From Arcobacter defluvii (GTDB lineage: Bacteria; Campylobacterota; Campylobacteria; Campylobacterales; Arcobacteraceae), in contig NZ_CP053835.1 in assembly GCF_013201725.1 (NCBI RefSeq), forward strand, positions 1,860,001 to 1,924,000: DNA of 64,000 nt. Direction: 5' to 3'. Of this stretch, positions 54,604 to 62,506 are shown in pieces. Numbering within the stretch: position 1 is the first letter of the stretch; each line of letters starts with the position of its first letter. A model generated the notes under the pieces. It was not told the DNA's origin. It saw only the letters and a list, made by a program, of their open reading frames with translations, and searched no databases. The position numbers and the translations under genes are program-made.

Positions 54604-55224
54604 CTATTTGTCCCAAATAATTAATTGTATTGGAGTTGGGTTATATCCATTACATGGATTGTTTAATTGTGGGCAATTTGATATCAAAACTAAAGTATCC
54701 ATATGTGCTACCATTTCCACATAATCACCTGGTTTTGAAATACCATCTACAATTGCTAAATGTCCATTTTCTTCAACAGGAACATTCATAAAAAAGTTAA
54801 TATTATTTGTGATATCTTTTGGACTCATTTCAAGTTGTGCCACAATTGTTAAGTAATTATCTCTACAAGAGTGCATATATTTTTTATCTAATCCAAATCT
54901 AACACTATTACTCTCAGCGCTACAATGTCCACCTAAAGTATCGTGATTTCCACAAGTGTCTTCTGTAATTTCCATTAAAACATTATCATCTATAGAGATT
55001 AGTTTTGTACCAGTTGTAATAAAAATACTTCCTTGTTCTCTAATAGTATCATTTGCACTATATCTATCATTGTAATTATCGTTATTGTAAAAAAGTGTAT
55101 CTACTGCTTGACAACCTTCTAAATCAACAATTCTGAAAGTTTGCCCTTTTTTAATAACACCTGCCCATGGAAGACCTGATGGTAATTTTTCATTATAAAT
55201 TGCATTTTCTATATTTTTTGACAT
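54604..55224 (-). CDS. DUF1989 protein, carboxyguanidine deiminase subunit (UAAP1-like)
   Basis: 206 residues with the metal-site pattern CGNHDTLGGHCS and SCRDNYLTIV. The shorter of two DUF1989 proteins (urea carboxylase-associated proteins). Together such pairs (CgdAB) deiminate carboxyguanidine to allophanate. Which is CgdA and which CgdB I leave open. About 100 bases separate it from the carboxylase. Confidence 0.85.
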   Translation of the reverse strand: MSKNIENAIYNEKLPSGLPWAGVIKKGQTFRIVDLEGCQAVDTLFYNNDNYNDRYSANDTIREQGSIFITTGTKLISIDDNVLMEITEDTCGNHDTLGGHCSAESNSVRFGLDKKYMHSCRDNYLTIVAQLEMSPKDITNNINFFMNVPVEENGHLAIVDGISKPGDYVEMVAHMDTLVLISNCPQLNNPCNGYNPTPIQLIIWDK

Positions 55225-55234
55225 CTTTTAATCC

Positions 55235-55957
55235 TTAAACAAAATATCTATTTGTATTTATAAAGCCTCTTTTAGCTTCATCACTATAGTTTTTATAATC
55301 TTCATCTTTAAACTCAACACTATCAAAAATAGTTATTTCAATATCACTTGGTTCATAAACTCCACTTTTATCCATAGCGTGTGGTGTATTTGATAATACA
55401 AGTAAAACATCCATGTGTGCTGTTAATTCTATAACATCATTCTCTTTTGCTTTTCTGTCACTTAACACGAGTTTTGAACCCTCTTTAACATCTACTTTTC
55501 TAAATAGATTTAGTGCTGGAATTAAATCTTTTTTTGTCATTCCATATTTTCCAAGTTCAATTAAAAAGTTTTCTTTATCACTTTTATAATAACCATTTCT
55601 ACAACTTTGATAAGTTGCTTCTCCTCCAAAATTTTCTTTGATAGTTCTTTCATTTGAAATTCCACCTAAAATATCAAATAAACCATCAGTAGAATCTTCC
55701 GTAATTGCAAATAAAACTCTTCCCATTTCAGAAAATAGAACTTTTTCTTTTCCTAAAAAAGCATTCCATTGGATTTTTACTGTATCTGCACTATTAAATC
55801 TCTCTGCTACATTTGAAGCGTTGTAAAACATAGCACTTAAACTTGCATTTTCACCTTTTGCTTTTAGTTGTATTGTTTGCCCTCTTTTTATAATTTTTGA
55901 CCATTTAACACTTGAAGGGAAAATTTCATTTAAAACCACTTTATTACTTCTTATCAT
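55235..55957 (-). CDS. DUF1989 protein, carboxyguanidine deiminase subunit (UAAP2-like)
   Basis: 240 residues, homologous to its downstream neighbour (shared layout SADTVKIQWNAFLG / SANDTIREQGSIFI). It lacks the full CGNHDTLGGHC motif (its counterpart reads DGLFDILGGIS), so the two subunits differ in the metal site. It overlaps the ATPase gene by four bases. Confidence 0.85.
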   Translation of the reverse strand: MIRSNKVVLNEIFPSSVKWSKIIKRGQTIQLKAKGENASLSAMFYNASNVAERFNSADTVKIQWNAFLGKEKVLFSEMGRVLFAITEDSTDGLFDILGGISNERTIKENFGGEATYQSCRNGYYKSDKENFLIELGKYGMTKKDLIPALNLFRKVDVKEGSKLVLSDRKAKENDVIELTAHMDVLLVLSNTPHAMDKSGVYEPSDIEITIFDSVEFKDEDYKNYSDEAKRGFINTNRYFV

Positions 55958-56691
55958 TTCATCTTTCCTTTTTCTTTACTCGAATCTATATCATTTATTA
56001 TTGTTGAGCCATATCTATTTGGGAAATTCTCATCAACTTTTATTTTGTCAAATACCAAAACTCTTGTTCCTAATTTAAAAGCTTCACTAATATCATGAGT
56101 TACCATCACAACCCCAAAATTTAGTTTTGAATGAATATCTAAAAGTAACTCATGCATATCTTTACTAATTCCAGGGTCAAGCGCACCAAACGGCTCATCT
56201 AAAAGTAAAAGTTTTGGCTCTTTTACAAGTGATTGAGCAATAGACAATCTTTGTTTCATTCCACCACTTAACTCATGTGGATATTTAGTTCTTGAGTGAT
56301 ATAAACCAACTGCTTTTAAAATCTCATCAGCGCTTTCTACAGCCTCTTTTTTTGCTTTTCCAAAAAGTTTCCCAAAAAATGGTGACTTTTTAAACTCTAA
56401 ACCAATAATCACATTATCAATCACATTTAAGTGATTTAGTGTTGAATATCTTTGAAAGACTATCCCTCTATCATCACTTGGCTCTTTTGGATACTCTTTA
56501 TCTTCAAAAAACAACTCACCTCGTGATGGTTGTTCAATCCCAAGTAACATTCTTAAAAATGTACTTTTACCACAACCAGATGGTCCAACTAAAGTACAAA
56601 ACTCTCCACTATTCATAGAAAAATTTACTTTTTCTAAGATTATATTATCACCATAATTTTTCCAAATATTTTTTGCTTTAATTAATCCCAT
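55954..56691 (-). CDS. Guanidine-type ABC importer ATPase (NitT/TauT family)
   Basis: 245 residues with Walker A GPSGCGKSTFLRM, signature ELSGGMKQRLSIAQSL, Walker B LLLDEPFGALDP. The start is the ATG at 56691 with GGAG six bases before it, two bases after the permease stop; a longer frame starts at 56712 inside the permease. Confidence 0.9.
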   Translation of the reverse strand: MGLIKAKNIWKNYGDNIILEKVNFSMNSGEFCTLVGPSGCGKSTFLRMLLGIEQPSRGELFFEDKEYPKEPSDDRGIVFQRYSTLNHLNVIDNVIIGLEFKKSPFFGKLFGKAKKEAVESADEILKAVGLYHSRTKYPHELSGGMKQRLSIAQSLVKEPKLLLLDEPFGALDPGISKDMHELLLDIHSKLNFGVVMVTHDISEAFKLGTRVLVFDKIKVDENFPNRYGSTIINDIDSSKEKGKMK

Positions 56692-56693
56692 AA

Positions 56694-57506
56694 TCACTCC
56701 TTTCCAAACCAAGGAAATAGTTTTTGATTAAATTGTCTTAAAACAAAATCTATTAAAAATGCTAATAGTGTAATCCATACAACATAAGGCAAAATCACAT
56801 CCATAGCTAGATATCTTCTTACTAAAAATATTCTATAACCTAAACCTTCAGTTGCAGCTATTGCTTCAGCTGAAATCAAAAATATCCAAGCAGTTCCTAA
56901 AGTCAATCTAATAGAATCAATCAATCTTGGAAATATTTGAGGAGTTACAACTCTTGTTATTATTTGCCAAGTATTAGCTCCCAAAGTTTGAACTTTTATA
57001 ATTTGTTCACTTGGTATTTCTCTTACTCTTTGATAAATATCTCTTATCATAATTGGTGTAATTCCCAAAATAATCAAAACTACTTTTGAAATCTCACCTA
57101 AACCAAATACTATAAAAAGTATCGGTAAAATTGCCATTGTTGGAATCAAAGAAAAAAACCAAATAAGTGGTGATAAAGTTGAAGTAATCATAGGAATAAC
57201 TCCTATAGAAATACCAACAACTAAAGCAATAACTGCACTTATTCCTACACCTAAAGCCAATCTTTTTAAACTTGAAACTGTGTCATCATAAAGGATATAA
57301 CTTCCAGTTCTTTTATCCTCTTCAAAAGCCAATTTACTCATACTTTCAATACATTTTTCTATTGATGGCAATAGTTTATCATTTGGATTTTCAGCAAGTC
57401 TAGCATTTGAAGAACCTATATAAACTATCACTATTAATAGAAAAGGTAATAATCCCAAAAAAATATTTGTTGTTTTTGATGGAATTTCATTTATTAACCT
57501 TTTCAT
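56694..57506 (-). CDS. ABC importer permease (NitT/TauT family)
   Basis: 270 residues, about six spans, with the BPD motif EAIAATEGLGYRIFLVRRYL. It would form the channel with the ATPase and solute-binding protein of this operon. Confidence 0.9.
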   Translation of the reverse strand: MKRLINEIPSKTTNIFLGLLPFLLIVIVYIGSSNARLAENPNDKLLPSIEKCIESMSKLAFEEDKRTGSYILYDDTVSSLKRLALGVGISAVIALVVGISIGVIPMITSTLSPLIWFFSLIPTMAILPILFIVFGLGEISKVVLIILGITPIMIRDIYQRVREIPSEQIIKVQTLGANTWQIITRVVTPQIFPRLIDSIRLTLGTAWIFLISAEAIAATEGLGYRIFLVRRYLAMDVILPYVVWITLLAFLIDFVLRQFNQKLFPWFGKE

Positions 57507-57521
57507 ATTTTTTCCTAAAAA

Positions 57522-58598
57522 TTAAAGTTTTCCCTCTAGTGCCATTTTCATATATGTATCATCAAATCTAAGTTTGATATTTCCTTTATCTCCAATAATT
57601 TTTCCATTTGGAAACTCAATTCCTACAAATCCATAATCACTTGCACCCTCTCCATATAAACCATGGTCAAATGAGAACTTAGCAACAAACTCCATAGTTT
57701 TTACTATTTCATCACTATTGTTAAATTTAACAGCTTCTGCTGGTGTGTAATACATATTTGTAGTTTTTAATTGGTCTTCAAATCCAGCTAAATCCGTTCC
57801 AGATGCTTTTGCCATAATTGTTTTAGCTTCGATTGATTCTTTTGAGTTAGAAGTCATTAAAGTCATCATTTCATACCAAGCACCAACTAATGCTTTTCCA
57901 AATTCTGGATTTTCTTTTAAAGTTTGAGTGTTAGCAACCATTAAATCTATAATCTCACCAGGAATTTTCGAACTATCAAAAATAGTATTTGCATTTGGCA
58001 TTTTTTGAATTTCACTCACTTGTGGTTTCCAAGTAACAACACTTGTAACATCAGCAGTTGTATAAGCAGAAACCATATCAGCATCACTTGTATTTACAAC
58101 TTTTATATCTTTTTCACTCATTCCATTTTTTTCTAAAGCTCGAGCTAATAAATAGTGAGAAATTGATAATTCAACAAGATTTATATTTGTTCCTTTTAAA
58201 TCTTTGATTGATTTTGCAGTTTTAGAAATAACAGCATCATTTCCGTTTGAATAATCTCCAATGATTAAAGCAGTTGAATCAACTCCACCAGCAGCAGGAA
58301 TTCCTAATGCATCAGTATTTGCCATCACACAACCATCAAATTCACCTGAACTATATTGATTGATTGATTCTATATAATCATTTATTTGAACTATTTGCAC
58401 ATTAATTCCATATTTTTTAGCCCATTTATCCATGATTTTTTGAGATTCTATAACATCCCAAGGCATCCAACCAACATAGATACTCCAAGCAACTTTGAAA
58501 TCTTTTTTTGTTCCAGCAAAAAGCGAAGTTGATGTTAATCCTAAAAATAGAACAACCAATGATAGTAGTTTAAAGATTTTTGAAATCGAAAGTTTCAT
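57522..58598 (-). CDS. ABC importer periplasmic substrate-binding protein
   Basis: 358 residues with a signal peptide (SKIFKLLSLVVLFLGLTSTSLFA, to about 28) and the NMT1/TauA-like fold (SIYVGWMPWDVIES). First gene of the operon directly after the riboswitch, so guanidine is the likely ligand. AGGAG precedes the ATG. Confidence 0.9.
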   Translation of the reverse strand: MKLSISKIFKLLSLVVLFLGLTSTSLFAGTKKDFKVAWSIYVGWMPWDVIESQKIMDKWAKKYGINVQIVQINDYIESINQYSSGEFDGCVMANTDALGIPAAGGVDSTALIIGDYSNGNDAVISKTAKSIKDLKGTNINLVELSISHYLLARALEKNGMSEKDIKVVNTSDADMVSAYTTADVTSVVTWKPQVSEIQKMPNANTIFDSSKIPGEIIDLMVANTQTLKENPEFGKALVGAWYEMMTLMTSNSKESIEAKTIMAKASGTDLAGFEDQLKTTNMYYTPAEAVKFNNSDEIVKTMEFVAKFSFDHGLYGEGASDYGFVGIEFPNGKIIGDKGNIKLRFDDTYMKMALEGKL

Positions 58599-58621
58599 GT
58601 ATTACTCCTAAATAAAATTAA

Positions 58622-58765
58622 ACACGAAAGAGGTTTTCACCTCCCGGGCTTTTATCCCTCCGTGTAACTCTAATTTAAGAGTCGATAGCTCTTGGACCAG
58701 TCAACTTAAAAAGTTCGGAACCCTAGCCATCTTTGCAGTTCTTTAAGAGGCGAAATTGCCTCTAA
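58622..58765 (-). ncRNA. Guanidine-I riboswitch (ykkC) leader
   Basis: On the minus strand the conserved blocks appear in order: CTAGGGTTCCGA (58715-58726), ACTGGTCCAAGAG (about 58689-58701), then ACACGGAGGGATAAAAGCCC with CGGGA (58642-58665), the hallmark of the class. A hairpin GAGGTGAAAACCTC (about 58629-58642) and CGTGT (near 58622) form the expression platform. AGAGGC-GCCTCT (58746-58763) is an extra 5' hairpin. It lies directly upstream of the binding-protein gene. Confidence 0.93.
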
Positions 58766-58781
58766 CATGTTTGATAAAGTA

Positions 58782-58787
58782 ATTATA
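58782..58787 (-). promoter_or_regulatory. -10 box of the guanidine operon
   Basis: TATAAT on the minus strand about 16 bases upstream of the riboswitch hairpin, giving a transcription start near 58775. From here to 58914 I see only AT-rich DNA. Confidence 0.55.
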
Positions 58788-58914
58788 AATAAAAATTAAT
58801 CTTTATTGAATAGTTTTATTGTTTAAAAAATATACAAATAAATTTTTTAATAAAAAATCTTTCTAAGTAACTATTAAATATCATTACATATTAAATTATT
58901 TTGAAGGATTATAA

Positions 58915-60027
58915 TTGGCTGGAATATTAGGCTATTTATCAGTTTTAGCAGATGATATAAGTTCTCTTGCTGGAAAAACTATGGCAACAACTGCCAAAAG
59001 TTTAGCAACATCACTTGATGATATAGGATTACTGTTTGATGATATTGCAACTTACACAAAACTTGCAAGTGTAAAATCTAGTGGTCTTTTAGTTGATGAC
59101 TTAGCTGCTATTGCAAATTTTACAAATGAAACAACTTCTGATATTTTGAAAAAAGAGTTAGAAAAAGCAAAATCTGTTGAAGAGTTCAAAGAAAACATCG
59201 AAAAACTTGATGTTAATGAACAAAAAAAGATTTTAGCTGAACTAGAAAATATAAGAAATATTGCAATGCTTGAAGCAAAAAGAAAAGCAGCACTTAGGGA
59301 ACTTCCTATTGTTTATAAAATTGCACTTGGAAGTTTTAAAAATAAATTTATCATTATCCCTATTGTATTAATTTTAAGTTATCTTGCTCCTTTTTTAATT
59401 GCTCCTATTTTGGTACTTGGTGGTTCTTATTTAGCTTATGAAGGAGTTGAAAGTATCTTAGAAAAGTTTGGTAAACATCATGAAGTAGATGATGTTAAAG
59501 AGACAATAAAAGAGCTTTCAAGTGAAAAACTAGAAGATATCAAAGTAAAGAGTGCAGTTAAAACTGACTTTATTTTATCTTTTGAAATTATAGTTATAAG
59601 TCTTAGTTTGATAGAAGAAACTGAGTTTTTAACAAAAGTTTCTGTTTTAATTCTTGTTGGAATTTTAACAACAATCTTTGTGTATGGAATTGTTGCATTT
59701 ATTATAAAACTTGATGATATAGGATTTTATTTACAAGAGAAAAAAAGTGCAATGTTAAAAACTATTGGTGATGGATTTGTAAAATCAATGCCTTATATCA
59801 TAAAAACTATCGGTATTTTAGGAACGATTGCAATGCTTGCTGTTGGAGGAGGAATTATCTCTCATGAAACACATATCTTACACTCATTTGATGAGATTTT
59901 AAAAGCTATTCCTCTTGGAGGATTTTTAAGTGAGATTATTTTAGGGACGATTGTGGGTTATGTTGTTGTTTTAATAGTTCCAATTATTTCAAATATCTTT
60001 TCAAGATTTAAAAAAAGTAACTCTTAA
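58915..60027 (+). CDS. DUF808 family membrane protein, TTG start
   Basis: 370 residues: MAGILGYLSVLADDISSLAG, a helical cytosolic part (about 20-135), then spans around 145-178 (IIIPIVLILSYLAPFLIAPI), 215-265 and C-terminal ones. Matches the DUF808/YedI family of unknown function. The start is TTG with GAAGGA eight bases upstream; no ATG fits. Confidence 0.8.
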   Translation: MAGILGYLSVLADDISSLAGKTMATTAKSLATSLDDIGLLFDDIATYTKLASVKSSGLLVDDLAAIANFTNETTSDILKKELEKAKSVEEFKENIEKLDVNEQKKILAELENIRNIAMLEAKRKAALRELPIVYKIALGSFKNKFIIIPIVLILSYLAPFLIAPILVLGGSYLAYEGVESILEKFGKHHEVDDVKETIKELSSEKLEDIKVKSAVKTDFILSFEIIVISLSLIEETEFLTKVSVLILVGILTTIFVYGIVAFIIKLDDIGFYLQEKKSAMLKTIGDGFVKSMPYIIKTIGILGTIAMLAVGGGIISHETHILHSFDEILKAIPLGGFLSEIILGTIVGYVVVLIVPIISNIFSRFKKSNS

Positions 60028-60062
60028 TAATATCTGCTAAAATATAAAGCATTAGTAAAGTG

Positions 60063-60096
60063 AAGATAATCTTATTGTAATTCATAAGATTATCTT
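60063..60096. terminator. Bidirectional terminator hairpin
   Basis: AAGATAATCTTAT (60063-60075) pairs perfectly with 60084-60096 between the convergent DUF808 and radical SAM genes; no strong T-run follows. Confidence 0.65.
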
Positions 60097-60109
60097 AGCT
60101 AAAAATATT

Positions 60110-61621
60110 TTAATTTTCTTGTCTTAACACTTGTCTTTTATTTGCTTTTGAAACCTCTTTTTGAGCGAAATCATAGTTTTCTGGAATAATTTTCTTTAGA
60201 AATGGTGGAATTTTTCTTCCCCCTACTTTCATAACATCTTCCAAAATTATATTTGCAATTTTTTCTTTATCAAATTTTACACTCATATATTCAAATAAAA
60301 ACTCAGCCATTCTATCAAGAGAGATTTTATAAGTAGATTCGCTTCTTCTATAAAGCCATTTACTCAAATCATAGAAGTTTTCAAAAACTTTTCCATCTTC
60401 AAAAAGTAAAGCAGTTGTTTTTTGAAAATTTCCACTATTGTAAACTATATCCCAAAATCTAGCAAATCTTTTCATCTCTTGCATCAAAGAAAAATCAATC
60501 AAATCATTTTGTAAAATATCATAAGGAGGTAAATCACTATAAACCATACCGTAAACTTTATCATGTCTATCAAGCGTAGTACCTGATAATTTTTTCAAAA
60601 TACCAACTTGAATTTCACCAGTAGAAAGGGTATAAAGTAAATCAAGATTTTTTCCAAAACTCTCAATAGTTTCACTTGGAAGCCCAATAATCAAATCTAT
60701 ATGCATATGAGCGTGAGTTTGGGTTGATAAGAACTTTAGATTATCTTTGATTTTATCAATTCTTAGATTTCTATGAATCTCTTTTGCCACATCTAAATTT
60801 AGAGTTTGAATACCAACTTCAAGTTGTAAACTTCCAGCTTTAAACTGTTTGATTAATTCTCTTAATTCTTCAGGGAAATTATCAGGAATTACTTCAAAAT
60901 GTAAAAAATACTCTTCTTCTTTCTCTAAAAAATAGTTTAAAATAGCTTTTGCATAAGAGATTTTGATATTAAAAGTTCTATCAATAAACTTGAAATTTCT
61001 TGCACCTCTTTGCCATAATTTATCAATTTCTTCTAAAAAAACTTCAATAGACAAATATCTCATTTTTGTATCAATTGAAGATAAACAAAACTCACATTCA
61101 AAAGGGCAACCTCTTGCCATTTCCACATAAATATGTCTATTTTTGATATCAAAATCTGTATAGTCATCATAAGGTAAAACAATATTTTCTAAATCAACTT
61201 TTGGTGAATTTATAACTCTTGTTTCTTTACAATTTCCATTTAAAATATCAAAACATAAATTGTAAAAACTTACTTCTCCCTCACCTGTGATTATATAATC
61301 AGCCATATCAAAATTTACTCGTAAAGGAGTATAACTAACCTCGGGACCTCCTAAAACAACTATTGTTTCAGGTGATACTTTTTTTATAGTTTGCACAAGT
61401 TCAGCAACATCAGTTGCATTCCAAATATAAACAGCAATTCCAACTATTTTTGGTTTATGTTCTAGTATTTGTTCTGCTATTGTTTGATTTGATGAGTTTA
61501 TAACAAACTCTAATATTTTAGCTTCTTCTTTTAATTCTTTTAAATTTGCATATAAATATCTCAAAGCTAAAGATGTGTGAGAGTATCTCGCGTTTAATGT
61601 AGTAAGTATTATATTTTTCAT
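60110..61621 (-). CDS. B12-binding radical SAM protein
   Basis: 503 residues: cobalamin-binding domain (to about 130; GEGEVSFYNL), radical SAM cluster motif CPFECEFCLS (about residues 171-180), TIM-barrel core and a C-terminal domain of the DUF4080 type. The substrate is unknown. The ATG at 61621 is used; a GTG 15 bases upstream is in frame. Confidence 0.88.
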   Translation of the reverse strand: MKNIILTTLNARYSHTSLALRYLYANLKELKEEAKILEFVINSSNQTIAEQILEHKPKIVGIAVYIWNATDVAELVQTIKKVSPETIVVLGGPEVSYTPLRVNFDMADYIITGEGEVSFYNLCFDILNGNCKETRVINSPKVDLENIVLPYDDYTDFDIKNRHIYVEMARGCPFECEFCLSSIDTKMRYLSIEVFLEEIDKLWQRGARNFKFIDRTFNIKISYAKAILNYFLEKEEEYFLHFEVIPDNFPEELRELIKQFKAGSLQLEVGIQTLNLDVAKEIHRNLRIDKIKDNLKFLSTQTHAHMHIDLIIGLPSETIESFGKNLDLLYTLSTGEIQVGILKKLSGTTLDRHDKVYGMVYSDLPPYDILQNDLIDFSLMQEMKRFARFWDIVYNSGNFQKTTALLFEDGKVFENFYDLSKWLYRRSESTYKISLDRMAEFLFEYMSVKFDKEKIANIILEDVMKVGGRKIPPFLKKIIPENYDFAQKEVSKANKRQVLRQEN

Positions 61622-61704
61622 TCGCGATTGTAACACAAAGTTATTGATATTAACTTTTCATAAACTAAAGTTCATTATACTACGCCTTTTAAAAAAGGAT
61701 AATT

Positions 61705-62007
61705 ATGTTAAACGATACTTTTTCAAGATTTAGAGTAATCTCATTTGTAGAAGGTCTTTCTTACTTAATTTTAGTATTTATTGCAATGCCTTTAAAATAT
61801 TTTGCTGGTTATGAAATTGCAGTAAAAGTTGCTGGAATGACTCATGGTATTTTATTTATTTTATTTTTTATTGCTTTATTTATGGCAATGAAAAAATATA
61901 ATTGGAAGTTCTTAAGTTTTCAACTTTTTGTTTATTCATTAATTCCATTTGGTTTTATTTTAATTGAAAAAACTATCATGAAAACTCCACCTAAAAAGTT
62001 AAAATAG
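61705..62007 (+). CDS. DUF3817-like membrane protein
   Basis: 100 residues, three spans (VISFVEGLSYLILVFIAMPL, THGILFILFFIALFMAM, and a third). Matches the DUF3817 pattern SFVEGLSYLILVF...HGILFI. AAAGGA precedes the ATG. The next gene starts immediately after its stop. Confidence 0.8.
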   Translation: MLNDTFSRFRVISFVEGLSYLILVFIAMPLKYFAGYEIAVKVAGMTHGILFILFFIALFMAMKKYNWKFLSFQLFVYSLIPFGFILIEKTIMKTPPKKLK

Positions 62008-62472
62008 ATGTTTTTTTCAAAAGGTTTTTTGGGAACATCTGCTCCATTTTATTTAGATTTAGCAACAATTTATTTTGCAATATTACCTTTTTTATTAGCT
62101 ATTAGTATCTATTTTGCTATTAAAAAAGAGTATAACAAACACTTTCTTTCACAAGCAATAATATTAGGTATCACTTTATTTATTGTTGTTATTTTTGAAA
62201 TAGGTGTTAGAATAACTGGTGGATTTATTGAATATTCAAAATATAGCAATATCTCTTTTGATTTTATGGTAATCTTTTTAGTAATTCATATTTTAATAGC
62301 AATTGCAGCTGTTGGTGGTTGGCTATATTTATTTATCTCTTCATATAAAGATTATGTTCATCGAAAACTTAATCCTAAAAAACATAAAAAAATGGGTAAA
62401 GCTATTTTCTTAGCATTAACTGTAAGTTCTATTATGGGAATTTTTATCTATTTATTTTTATTTGTATTTTAA
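62008..62472 (+). CDS. DUF420-like membrane protein
   Basis: 154 residues, four spans (LATIYFAILPFLLAISIYFA first). The His-containing membrane segment FDFMVIFLVIHILIAIAAVG and the KKHKKMGKAIF loop fit the DUF420 family. Starts directly after the DUF3817-like gene. Confidence 0.75.
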   Translation: MFFSKGFLGTSAPFYLDLATIYFAILPFLLAISIYFAIKKEYNKHFLSQAIILGITLFIVVIFEIGVRITGGFIEYSKYSNISFDFMVIFLVIHILIAIAAVGGWLYLFISSYKDYVHRKLNPKKHKKMGKAIFLALTVSSIMGIFIYLFLFVF

Positions 62473-62506
62473 ATATTAAGGTTTTAAACCTTAATATTTT
62501 TTCTTT
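62471..62506 (+). terminator. Terminator hairpin with T-run
   Basis: AAATATTAAGGTT and AACCTTAATATTT form a perfect stem around TTA, followed by a T-rich tract; it ends the DUF420 transcript and lies between convergent genes. Confidence 0.85.
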
